Below the pieces are notes generated by a model, which searched no databases, was not told the DNA's origin, and was given only the letters and a program-made list of their open reading frames with translations. A program made the position numbers and the translations under genes. A stretch of DNA of 64,000 nt, taken from Roseateles sp049532965 (GTDB taxonomy: Bacteria; Pseudomonadota; Gammaproteobacteria; Burkholderiales; Burkholderiaceae_C). Location: positions 4,464,001-4,528,000 of the forward strand of contig NZ_CP186694.1 in assembly GCF_049532965.1 (NCBI RefSeq). Reading direction: 5' to 3'. Shown here in pieces: positions 1-7,852 of the stretch (positions are counted from its first letter, which is position 1; each line of letters opens with the position of its first letter).

Positions 1-60
1 CACGCCACCGTCGCGCATCCGGGCACGCAGCCCGTCGGTGCCAAGGTCCTGGAGCCTCAA
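1..60 (-). CDS. HprK-related kinase A, N-terminal fragment (runs off the window)
   Basis: Only the first 20 codons are in the window, read leftward from a TTG at 60-58. They give a peptide beginning MRLQDLGTDGLRARM. This agrees with my recollection of HprK-related kinase A N-termini, in which a short start is followed by an amphipathic Leu/Arg-rich stretch. The start TTG shares bases with the TGA of the upstream PqqD-like gene (TTGA), so the two are translationally coupled. The call rests mainly on the neighbouring PqqD-like gene, because that PqqD subfamily is known to sit beside an HPr-kinase-like gene (HPr-rel-A system). No kinase motif is visible here. Identity is inference from context. 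Confidence 0.45.
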   Translation of the reverse strand, partial: MRLQDLGTDGLRARMRDGGV

Positions 61-398
61 GCGACCGGCTCCCCGGCCGCCTCCGTCACCGCGGCGGCGA
101 CCGGCTCTTCCACCAGCAGGTGGATCTCCGTCAGGCGGTGCAGATGCAGGTCCAGCAATTCGGCCAGCGCATCAGGCGCCGGGCGCTCGTCCCAGTCGAC
201 ATCGTGGGCCAGGCGTGCCAGCAGCTGATCGCGGTCGAGTGGCGCTTCGGTCAGCCATTCGGCCAGTTGCGCGCCGAGCGCGGCAATCAAGTGGGTGTCC
301 CCGCTCACGGGGTCGAAATAGACCGCGTGCTGCTCACCCTCCCAGGCTTGCAGCACGTCCGCGAGCGATGGCCTGCACCGCCAGGCCGGCCCGGCCAT
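57..398 (-). CDS. PqqD-family protein, HPr-rel-A type
   Basis: A 113-residue protein (MAGPAWRCRP...) with the small winged-helix-like PqqD fold signature: an N-terminal beta stretch, HAVYFDPVSGDTHLI, then two helices rich in Leu and Ala. PqqD-family proteins bind precursor peptides and present them to modifying enzymes. The HPr-rel-A subfamily is instead found next to an HprK-like kinase, and its substrate is unknown. The ATG at 398 overlaps the stop of the upstream Tat-exported protein (ATGA). The gene's own TGA overlaps the TTG of the kinase fragment. This three-gene coupling argues that the products act together. Longer upstream starts in the same frame only read through the neighbouring gene. 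Confidence 0.75.
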   Translation of the reverse strand: MAGPAWRCRPSLADVLQAWEGEQHAVYFDPVSGDTHLIAALGAQLAEWLTEAPLDRDQLLARLAHDVDWDERPAPDALAELLDLHLHRLTEIHLLVEEPVAAAVTEAAGEPVA

Positions 399-1072
399 CA
401 GGCCACGAGCCAGTTTTCGCGCAGATACCTGCTGAAGTCGTCCTTGGTCCAGGCGGCGCCGGTCGAGTTGAGCGGCCGGAAGACGCCGGGACCTTGCGCC
501 GCCATCTGCACGAGCATGTCCTGCCCGTTGGACGAGATCACGCATTGCGCCACGCCGTTGCCGGCGAACAGCGTGTTCAGCCGAGCGACCAGCATCATCG
601 TGCCGTAGCCGCCCGGGTCGCCCTGCAGCAGGTTCTTCACGTTGGCGGTCGCGCTGACATTCTTCAGGCCGGCGGGGAACACCTTCGCCACCGTCAGGTT
701 GTTGCGGGCGTAGGTGGCGCTCTTGCCGGAATACCAAGCGTTGACGACGAATGTCCACGGCGAGACGCCGTTGCGCACCTGCGAGCGGGCGGTGTTGTAG
801 GCCCAGTTCGAGATGGTCCAGCACTCGGTGTTGTTGATCACCGCGGCTTCGGCGCGCGCCTTCACGCTCGCGCCACCGTTGCGCAGCTGCGCCGAGCCCC
901 AGGCGGAGGTCGTGTTGCAGTGCCACGCCATCGCGGGGCGGCTGGCCAGCGTCAGACCCACCGGCACCACACCGGCCTGGATGAAGCGGCGGCGGCGCTG
1001 CGAAACGACGGACCCCGCGGCGGGTGCCGGGGTGGCCGATGGCGGCTGGGGGGTGTCGCTGCGGTGGTCCAT
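398..1072 (-). CDS. Tat-exported protein of unknown function, first gene of the HPr-rel-A cassette
   Basis: A 224-residue protein I do not recognise as a named family. Residues 27-50 form a twin-arginine signal: an RRRRFIQ motif, a hydrophobic stretch (AGVVPVGLTLAS), then a cleavage site after PAMA. The mature part is rich in Asn, Thr and aromatic residues (CWTISNWAYN, FVVNAWYSG) and ends with ENWLVA. It has three Cys (CNTT, ECWT, QCVIS). Its stop overlaps the PqqD-like start. Export through Tat implies cytoplasmic folding or modification before secretion, which would fit a partner kinase and PqqD-like chaperone. That link is inference. The start is the ATG at 1072; frames further upstream add arginine-rich sequence and lack a good ribosome site. 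Confidence 0.6.
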   Translation of the reverse strand: MDHRSDTPQPPSATPAPAAGSVVSQRRRRFIQAGVVPVGLTLASRPAMAWHCNTTSAWGSAQLRNGGASVKARAEAAVINNTECWTISNWAYNTARSQVRNGVSPWTFVVNAWYSGKSATYARNNLTVAKVFPAGLKNVSATANVKNLLQGDPGGYGTMMLVARLNTLFAGNGVAQCVISSNGQDMLVQMAAQGPGVFRPLNSTGAAWTKDDFSRYLRENWLVA

Positions 1073-1248
1073 ATGCTCAGCTTTCGTGGTCTCGGGCCTC
1101 TGAATCGGGCGGACGCTCAAGCGGATCGGCGCTCCCGTCCGACCTGCGAGCGCAGTGTTCCATACAAGCCCGGCCCCGGAAACCCCGCCGAACCCCTTGA
1201 ACGAGTGGCGCACGGCGTCCGTCATCCGACGGATAAGTCAGCGCCGGC

Positions 1249-3222
1249 TTACGCAGAATCCTGCGCCGTCGTTGAGGGTGCGTCCACATGGCCAACGATC
1301 GATCCGACGGGATGAGCCGAACGGCCCGGGCCGGCACCCGGTTCGGGCGACAGCGCGCCGGCGGGGCCCTGCGCCTGCTGGCCGTCTTCGTCCAGGCCGT
1401 CCTCGACCAGGAATCCGCCGCTCTGGTGCGTCCACAGCTTGGCGTACAGACCGCCTTGCGCCAGCAGCGACGCATGGTCACCCTGCTCGACAATGCGTCC
1501 CTGGTCCATCACGATCAGCCGGTCCATCGCTGCGATCGTCGACAGCCGGTGCGCGATCGCCACCACGGTCTTGCCCTCCATCAGCCGATACAGGCTGCGC
1601 TGGATCGCCGCTTCGACTTCGGAGTCCAGCGCGCTGGTCGCCTCGTCGAGCAGCAGGATCGGTGCGTCCTTCAGCATCACCCGCGCAATCGCGATCCGCT
1701 GGCGCTGCCCGCCGGACAGCTTCACGCCGCGCTCGCCGACGTGGGCGTCGTAGCCCTGCCGGCCCTTCGGATCGGTCAGGCCATCGATGAAGTCCTGCGC
1801 CTCCGCGCGGTCGGCGGCAGCCCGCATCTGTTCCTCGGTTGCGTCGGGGCGTCCGTACATCAGGTTGTCCCGGACCGAGCGATGCAGCAGCGAGGTGTCC
1901 TGCGTCACCATGCCCACCTGGCGTCTGAGGCTGTCCTGCGTGACGGTCGCGATGTCCTGGCCATCGATCAGCACCCGGCCGCGGTCGACGTCATGGAAGC
2001 GCAGCAGCAGGTTGACCAGCGTCGACTTGCCGGCGCCGGAGCGCCCGACCACGCCGATCTTCTCGCCCGGCCGGATCGTCAGCGTCAGGTCGTGCAGCAC
2101 CGTCTTGCGGCCGCCGTAGCTGAAGTCCACGTGCTCGAAGCGCACCTCGCCGCGCGTGACCTCCAGCGCCCGGGCGCCCGGGGCGTCCTGGATCGCGATC
2201 GGGCGCGACAGCGTCGTGATGCCGTCCTGCACCGTGCCGATGTTCTCGAACAGGCTGGCCATCTCCCACATGATCCAGTGCGAGATGCCGTTGAGCCGCA
2301 GCGCCATCGCGGTGGCCGCGGCCACCGCGCCGATGCCGACCTGGCCCTGCGTCCACAGCCACACCGTCATGCCGGCGGTGGCGGCGATCAGGCCCATGGA
2401 CAGCGCATGGTTGACGATCTCGAAGCCGCTGATCAACCGCATCTGGCGGTAGGCCGTGCCGAGGAAGTCCTGCATCGCGCCGCGGGCGAAACCGGCCTCG
2501 CGGTTCGAGTGCGAGAACAGCTTGACGGTGCTGATGTTGGTGTAGGCGTCGGTAACCCGGCCGGTCATCAGGCTGCGCGCATCGGCCTGCTCGGCCGCGG
2601 CCTTGCCCAGGCGCGGCACGAAGTAGCACAGCGCCACGAGGTAACACCCCAGCCAGCCGAGGAACGGGATCAGCAGCGTCAGGTCGAAGCTGCCGACCAC
2701 CCCCAGCATCGTCACGAAATAGATCGTGATGAAGACAAGGATGTCGGTGACGATCAGCCAGCATTCGCGCACCGCCAGCGCGGTCTGCATCAGCTTGGCG
2801 GAGACCCGGCCGGCGAACTCGTCCTGATAGAAGGACATGCTCTGCGCGAGCAGGTGGCGGTGGAAATTCCAACGCAGCCGCATCGGGAAGTTGCTCGACA
2901 GGCCCTGGTACTTGCTCATGGCCTGCAGCGCGATCAGCAGCGGGCTGGCCAGCAGGATGCCGCCGAGCAGCAGCAGCTTGTCCTGCTGCGTGGCCCACCA
3001 CTGCGCGGGCGGCACCTGGCTGAGCCAGTCGACGACCGAGCCGAGCATCGAGAACAGCAGCGCCTCGAAGGCGCCGATGGCCGCGGTGAGGGCGGTCAGC
3101 ACCAGCACCAGCCCGCGCATCCCTTGCGAGCCGGCCCAAACGAACGCGAAGAAGCCCTGCGGCGGCTGCGGCGGCGGGGTCTGCGGAAACGGATCGACGA
3201 GCTTTTCGAACCAGCCAAACAC
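1249..3222 (-). CDS. ABC exporter half-transporter (fused membrane and ATPase domains)
   Basis: A 657-residue half-transporter of the MsbA/lipid-drug exporter type. The membrane domain spans about residues 25-335 with six predicted helices. The ATPase domain is complete: Walker A GRSGAGKST (393-401), Q-loop near 441, signature LSGGQ (502-506), Walker B ILLLDE (522-527) and the H-loop His at 558. It should work as a homodimer in the inner membrane. The start is GTG at 3222, chosen for a good AGGGAGA site six bases upstream. The last 60 residues after the ATPase domain are a Gly/Pro/Ala-rich tail of no known function. No partner gene indicates a substrate. Confidence 0.9.
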   Translation of the reverse strand: MFGWFEKLVDPFPQTPPPQPPQGFFAFVWAGSQGMRGLVLVLTALTAAIGAFEALLFSMLGSVVDWLSQVPPAQWWATQQDKLLLLGGILLASPLLIALQAMSKYQGLSSNFPMRLRWNFHRHLLAQSMSFYQDEFAGRVSAKLMQTALAVRECWLIVTDILVFITIYFVTMLGVVGSFDLTLLIPFLGWLGCYLVALCYFVPRLGKAAAEQADARSLMTGRVTDAYTNISTVKLFSHSNREAGFARGAMQDFLGTAYRQMRLISGFEIVNHALSMGLIAATAGMTVWLWTQGQVGIGAVAAATAMALRLNGISHWIMWEMASLFENIGTVQDGITTLSRPIAIQDAPGARALEVTRGEVRFEHVDFSYGGRKTVLHDLTLTIRPGEKIGVVGRSGAGKSTLVNLLLRFHDVDRGRVLIDGQDIATVTQDSLRRQVGMVTQDTSLLHRSVRDNLMYGRPDATEEQMRAAADRAEAQDFIDGLTDPKGRQGYDAHVGERGVKLSGGQRQRIAIARVMLKDAPILLLDEATSALDSEVEAAIQRSLYRLMEGKTVVAIAHRLSTIAAMDRLIVMDQGRIVEQGDHASLLAQGGLYAKLWTHQSGGFLVEDGLDEDGQQAQGPAGALSPEPGAGPGRSAHPVGSIVGHVDAPSTTAQDSA

Positions 3223-3356
3223 GGCGGTCTCCCTGAATCTTCTGCGAGACCGCGCAGCCTACAGGAGCCGTGTGGCGGCCGCATCCCACCCCCGCTTCGG
3301 TGGCGGGTGGGTGGGGTGAATGGGGGGAATCGCCGTTCGGGCGGCGGAGCCGCGCC

Positions 3357-5075
3357 TTACTTCGCCGGCAGCGGCAGCAGCCGGCCCTGCGACTGCGCCG
3401 GTGCCGGCACATGCAGCAAGGCGCTCAGCGTCGGCGCCAGGTCCACGATTTCGACGCGCTGGTCGATGCGGCCCTGTCCGAACCAGGCCGGCCCCCAGGC
3501 CAGCAGCGGCACATGGGTGTCGGCCTCGTACGGGCTGCCGTGGGTCGTGCCCGTCAAGCGGGTGCCGAACAGCCAGCCCGGTTTCGGCACGACCTGGACC
3601 GGTGCCGCGATGCCCGGGTACCAGGACCGGCGCATCTGCTCGAGGTAAGGCGTCGCCGTGTCGGTGCCGGCCAGTTGGGCGCGCGTGAACGCGGCTTGCA
3701 CGCCGGGGACCTGCTCGATCAGCGCCTTCGCGGCGGCATAGACGTTGTCCGCCTTCAGGCCCTTCGCGCGGATCCCGGCCTCGTCGAAGATCACCCCCGA
3801 GCCAGACATGCCGACGATCCACTGGCCTTCGCCGAACTGCTTCGCCAGGCCGGCGTTGACGAACCCGACTGCCTGCGTCGGGTTGACCCGACCGGCGTCG
3901 CGGCCTTGCGACCTGGCCCATTCGGGGGTGTCGGTGAAGCCATGGTCGGCGGTCAGCACGGCGACATAGCGGTCGCGGCCGACCTTGGCATCCAGGAACT
4001 TGAACCACTCCTGCAGGTAGGCGTCCAGGTGCAGAAAGTGGTCATGCGACAGCCGGGACTCGGGGCCGAACGCGTGGTTGATGTAGTCGTGGCTGGACAG
4101 GCTGACCGACAGGACGTCCGTCCGGTCATCCGCACCGAGCTGTTCGCCCTCGACCGCAGCGCGCGCGAAGGCGAGCGTCAGTTCGTCGCCGAACGGTGAC
4201 GGCAGGAGGTTCCCGTAGAAGCGCGGGCCTGGGCCCTCCATGCCGGCCCCGAGCACGGCCGGCAACCGGTTGCCGTTGCCGCTGTTGGACTGCCAGGGCT
4301 GGCCGTCAGGCACGCTGCGCGCATAGGCGGCATCGGGCAGCATCGGCGCCCAGGCCTTGCCGAAGAACCGGTCCGCCGGCTTGGCCGCGTTGAAGGCGTC
4401 GACCCAGGCCGGATGCTTGTCCATGTAATAGGTGGACGACGCGAACTGGCCGCTGCTGCCCATGTACATGTAGGCGGTGCCCTTGTGCCCGGCGGGCAGG
4501 ATGGCGCCGCGGTCCTTGCCGGAGATGCCGATCACCTTCGACGCGGGCTGTCTCGTGCGCAGCACGTCGCCGACCGTCTCGACCTTGAAGTTGGCCGGGC
4601 TGGTACCGGCCAGCGGCTCGGTGGCGTTGCCGATGTACTGGTAGCGCGGATCGGCGGTGTTGTATTGGGGAGCGCCGGTTTCCGGATCGCGCCACTCGTT
4701 GCCGATGATGCCGCTGCGCTGCGGATAGGCGCCGCTCAGCATGATCGAGTGGCCCGCCGCAGTGACCGTGTAGCCGTGGCCGTAATACGCATTGGCGAAC
4801 CACGCGCCGCGGTCGAGGAAGCGCTTGAAGCCGTCCGGTTGCAACTGGTCGCGGTAGCCGAGGACCTGCCGGATCGGCAGCCCGTCGACCACCATGAACA
4901 CCACCAGCCGGGGCGGCTGCTTCGACGCGAACGGCGCGGGAGACGACGGGGCGGCCGGGGCGCCCGCCGGCGAGGGGTCAGGCCTTGCGGTGGTCGACGA
5001 AGTCGGGGCGGTGGTGCAGGCGGCCAGCGCGGCCAGGACGGGCACCAGCAGCCAGGTGCGACGGGTCAGGGTCAT
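3357..5075 (-). CDS. Alkaline phosphatase superfamily lipoprotein (PafA/NPP-like)
   Basis: A 572-residue protein with a lipoprotein signal ending in the lipobox LAAC near residue 20, so it is probably membrane-anchored in the periplasm. The body has the metal-binding pattern of type I phosphodiesterase/alkaline phosphatases: FMVVDGLP near the start (first metal Asp), AAGHSIMLSGAYPQRSGIIGN around the nucleophile, SHDYINHAFGP, LTADHGFTDTPEW and ETDTHVPLLAWG-like metal ligands (here EADTHVPLLAWG). The usual nucleophile is Thr in PafA relatives; here the residue after GH is Ser. It hydrolyses phosphate mono- or diesters of unknown identity. The start at 5075 is chosen for the signal peptide and a GGAG site; 5111 would add 12 residues. 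Confidence 0.85.
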   Translation of the reverse strand: MTLTRRTWLLVPVLAALAACTTAPTSSTTARPDPSPAGAPAAPSSPAPFASKQPPRLVVFMVVDGLPIRQVLGYRDQLQPDGFKRFLDRGAWFANAYYGHGYTVTAAGHSIMLSGAYPQRSGIIGNEWRDPETGAPQYNTADPRYQYIGNATEPLAGTSPANFKVETVGDVLRTRQPASKVIGISGKDRGAILPAGHKGTAYMYMGSSGQFASSTYYMDKHPAWVDAFNAAKPADRFFGKAWAPMLPDAAYARSVPDGQPWQSNSGNGNRLPAVLGAGMEGPGPRFYGNLLPSPFGDELTLAFARAAVEGEQLGADDRTDVLSVSLSSHDYINHAFGPESRLSHDHFLHLDAYLQEWFKFLDAKVGRDRYVAVLTADHGFTDTPEWARSQGRDAGRVNPTQAVGFVNAGLAKQFGEGQWIVGMSGSGVIFDEAGIRAKGLKADNVYAAAKALIEQVPGVQAAFTRAQLAGTDTATPYLEQMRRSWYPGIAAPVQVVPKPGWLFGTRLTGTTHGSPYEADTHVPLLAWGPAWFGQGRIDQRVEIVDLAPTLSALLHVPAPAQSQGRLLPLPAK

Positions 5076-5153
5076 GGCGGGGACGGCTCCAGGCGAAGCC
5101 GGATTCAGCAACGATGAGCGCCGAGTATCCCCGGCCGCTCGGCGCAGGGACGG

Positions 5154-5187
5154 AAAAAAGGCCGGTCACCACACGGTCACCGGCCTT
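5154..5187 (-). terminator. Rho-independent terminator of the glcDEF operon
   Basis: Read on the minus strand, AAGGCCGGT pairs with ACCGGCCTT (arms 5179-5187 and 5158-5166) and is followed by six Ts (5154-5159, A-run on the plus strand). It lies about 215 bases after the glcF stop and just before the downstream phosphatase gene, so it separates the two. Confidence 0.75.
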
Positions 5188-5402
5188 CTTCGCTTTCTGG
5201 TTGGATCGCTTGTCGCGCTCCCCTCCTGTTATGGAAGGGGATTGTGCGGGCCGCAGGCAAAGGGCATGCCCGGGTTTGCCCGAGGCCAGCCCACCAATGT
5301 GAGAACTCCTGCTCACGCGGTGAGGGTTTGGGGGCGAACTGATGCGCCAATGCCACGCTTTGCCGCTCGTGCGCCGGGGCCGCCGCGTGGCGGCGGGCTG
5401 TT
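5188..5402. other. Untranslated 3' region of glcF, no gene seen
   Basis: The stretch between the glcF stop and the terminator has no reading frame with family resemblance or a convincing ribosome site. It contains short GC-rich self-complementary patches (for example CCCGGG at about 5267) but no recognisable element. It is probably a long 3' untranslated region. Confidence 0.4.
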
Positions 5403-6656
5403 TCAGTGCGCCAGCGCGTCGTCCAGCACCTCGATCCAGTGCCGCACCGGCGTGTCGGTGCCGGCTTGCAGATGCTGGAGGCAGCCGATGTTGGCGGAGA
5501 CGATCGCGTCGGCCTGCAGCGGCGCCAGCGCCGCCAGCTTGCGCGCGCGCAGCCGTTTGGACAGCAGCGGTTGCAGCACGGAATACGTGCCGGCCGATCC
5601 GCAGCACAGATGGCTCTCCGCGCGCGCGACCGCAATCTCGAAGCCGAGTTCCCGCATCAGCCCTTCGACGCCGCCCCGGAGTTGCTGGCCGTGCTGGAGG
5701 GTGCAGGGCGGGTGGTAGGCCAGCCGCGGCCGGGGCTGGCCCGGCCGGTCGGGACCCAGGCGCGACCGCAGCGGCTGCGTCAGCCCGGGCAGGTACTCGC
5801 TCAGGTCGCGGGTCATGGCGGACACGCGGGCGGCCTTCTCCGCGTAGTTCGGGTCGTGCGCGAGTTGCCGCGCATAGTCCTTGACCTGCACGCCGCAGCC
5901 CGAGGCGTTCATGACGATGGCCTCGACCTGGTCTCCATGGCCGTCGACCATGGGCCACCAGGCGTCGACGTTGCGCCGGGCGTCGTCGAGGCCGCCGGCA
6001 TGGTCATCCAGGTGGGCGCGGATGGCGCCGCAGCAGCCGGCGTCGTCCGCCACCAGCGTCTGCACTCCGGCGGCGTCGAGCACGCGGGCCGTGGCGGCAT
6101 TGATGTTGGGCATCATCGCGGGCTGCACGCAGCCCAGCAGCAACAGCACCTTGCGCGGGTGGGTGCGCTGCGGCCAGTGATGGGCCCGCGCATCCGGCCG
6201 GGGCGGCACCTTGTCCTGCAACGCGCCGGGCACCAGCGGCCGCAAGGCCTGGCCCAGCCGCAGCGCCGGTTTGAACAGCGGCGAGGTCAATCCCACCTTC
6301 AGCAGCCAGCGCTTGAAACGGTCCTCGCGCGGGCGCTCGACCTTGGCGTCGACGACCTGCCGGCCGATCTCGACCAATTGCCCGTACTGCACGCCGGACG
6401 GACAGGTGCTCTCGCAGTTGCGGCAGGTGAGGCAGCGGTCCAGGTGCTGCTGCGTGGCCGCGGTCGGCGTGGCGCCTTCGAGCACCTGCTTGATCAGGTA
6501 GATGCGTCCGCGCGGGCCGTCGAGTTCGTCGCCCAGCAACTGGTAGGTCGGGCAGGTGGCGGTGCAGAAGCCGCAATGGACGCAGCGGCGCAGGATGGCT
6601 TCGGCAGTGCGGCCTTCCGGGGTGCCTTGGAACTCGGGAGCGAGGTGGGTTTGCAT
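5403..6656 (-). CDS. glcF: Glycolate oxidase iron-sulfur subunit
   Basis: A 417-residue protein that carries electrons from the FAD subunits GlcD/GlcE. It has two complete 4Fe-4S motifs of the CxxCxxCxxxCP type, at C25/C28/C31/C35 and C75/C78/C81/C85. Two CCG domains follow, recognisable from DDAGCCGAIRAHL and LCCGSAGTYS. Length matches the family. The ATG at 6656 lies five bases after the glcE stop. The order glcD-glcE-glcF with overlaps is that of the glycolate oxidase operon, which oxidises glycolate (and D-lactate) to glyoxylate at the membrane. No malate synthase or glc regulator is adjacent. Confidence 0.93.
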   Translation of the reverse strand: MQTHLAPEFQGTPEGRTAEAILRRCVHCGFCTATCPTYQLLGDELDGPRGRIYLIKQVLEGATPTAATQQHLDRCLTCRNCESTCPSGVQYGQLVEIGRQVVDAKVERPREDRFKRWLLKVGLTSPLFKPALRLGQALRPLVPGALQDKVPPRPDARAHHWPQRTHPRKVLLLLGCVQPAMMPNINAATARVLDAAGVQTLVADDAGCCGAIRAHLDDHAGGLDDARRNVDAWWPMVDGHGDQVEAIVMNASGCGVQVKDYARQLAHDPNYAEKAARVSAMTRDLSEYLPGLTQPLRSRLGPDRPGQPRPRLAYHPPCTLQHGQQLRGGVEGLMRELGFEIAVARAESHLCCGSAGTYSVLQPLLSKRLRARKLAALAPLQADAIVSANIGCLQHLQAGTDTPVRHWIEVLDDALAH

Positions 6657-6661
6657 CGCGG

Positions 6662-7852
6662 TCAGAGGTCCGGGTACAACCGGCCGGGATTGAAGATCCC
6701 CGCCGGGTCGAACTGCCGCTTCAGCTCCTTGTGGATGCGCGTCAGCTGAGGGCCGAGTGGCGAGAAGGCCCCGGCCGACTTGTCGTTCGCATAGAACAGC
6801 GTTGCGTGGCCGCCGGCGGCGGCGACCATCTCGCGCAACTGCCCCGCTGCCATCGGCGTCACCACCCAGCGCTGCGCGCCGCCCCACTCGATCAACTGCT
6901 CGCCATGCAGCGACATTGCGGGCGTCGTGGCGGGCACCGCGATGCGCCACATCGACGCGCCGCCATGCACCGCCCGCCGCGCGCCGAGGAAGAACTCATC
7001 GCTCTGGTCGCGCAGGCCGAGCCAGAACGGCGCCGCCATCGCCTCGGGAATCATGTCGCCGCCCAGCTTGCGCACCGCGGCGCTGACGGCCGCCTCGGCG
7101 CCGGACAGTCGCAGCACCAGCGCGCCGTCCCACCAGGCGGTCGCGGAGATCGGCAGCGGCTGGCCGGCCCAGCGGTTCATCTGCACGAGGGCCGCCTCCT
7201 GCGCCGACTCGAAGCGCAGCGTCGCCGACGCGACGGGCCGCGGCAGCACCTTGAGCGTCACCTGGGCGATGAAGCCCAGCACGCCCATGGCGCCGGCCAT
7301 CAGCCGTGACACGTCGTAGCCGGCGACGTTCTTCATCACCGTGCCGCCGAAGTGCAGCAGCTCCCCCTGGCCGTTGAGCATCGACAAGCCAAGCACATGG
7401 TCGCGCACCGCGCCGGCGGTGGCCCGCGCCGGGCCCGACAGGCCGGTCGCCACCATGCCGCCGATCGTGCCCTGGCCGCCGGAGGTGGCGCCCACGAAGC
7501 GGGGCGGCTCGAAGGCCAGGTGCTGACCGTGCTCGGCCAGCAGCGCCTCGACGTCCGCCAGCGGGGTACCCGCCAGCGCGGTGAGGTAGAGCTCGCTGGG
7601 CTCATAGGCGAGCACGCCGCTGAGCGCGGTCGTCGACAGCACCGGCAGAGGCTCCGCCGTACCGGTCGGTGTCAGCCAGCCCCCATAGAAGTCCTTGCTG
7701 CCGTGGCCGGCGATGCGCAGCGGTCGGCCCTCGCGGATCCGCGCCTGGATGTCGCGCAGCGCCGCGGCCTGGGCCGCGTCCATCGCGGGCACCGGCGGTT
7801 CCGCGGCGGGCGGGACGGGCGCGTGCTCGAAATCCTCTGCTTGCACCGTCAT
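6662..7852 (-). CDS. glcE: Glycolate oxidase FAD-binding subunit
   Basis: A 396-residue FAD-binding oxidoreductase, shorter than GlcD. It carries the FAD_binding_4 signatures PLRIAGHGSKDFYGG (near 50), ATSGGQGTIGGMVATGLSGPARA and the NVAGYDVSRLMAGAMGVLG loop. It acts with GlcD and GlcF in oxidation of glycolate to glyoxylate. The ATG at 7852 overlaps the glcD stop (ATGA), showing translational coupling; longer upstream frames are read-through of glcD. A Pro/Ala-rich N-terminal 30 residues precede the conserved core. Confidence 0.93.
   Translation of the reverse strand: MTVQAEDFEHAPVPPAAEPPVPAMDAAQAAALRDIQARIREGRPLRIAGHGSKDFYGGWLTPTGTAEPLPVLSTTALSGVLAYEPSELYLTALAGTPLADVEALLAEHGQHLAFEPPRFVGATSGGQGTIGGMVATGLSGPARATAGAVRDHVLGLSMLNGQGELLHFGGTVMKNVAGYDVSRLMAGAMGVLGFIAQVTLKVLPRPVASATLRFESAQEAALVQMNRWAGQPLPISATAWWDGALVLRLSGAEAAVSAAVRKLGGDMIPEAMAAPFWLGLRDQSDEFFLGARRAVHGGASMWRIAVPATTPAMSLHGEQLIEWGGAQRWVVTPMAAGQLREMVAAAGGHATLFYANDKSAGAFSPLGPQLTRIHKELKRQFDPAGIFNPGRLYPDL

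Noticed and set aside
1218..1233. Hairpin TCCGTC/GACGGA after the ABC exporter
   Set aside because: Six-base stem without a T-run; too weak to call as a terminator.
5188..5402. Small genes in the region after glcF
   Set aside because: Candidate frames have no start with a good ribosome site and no recognisable sequence.
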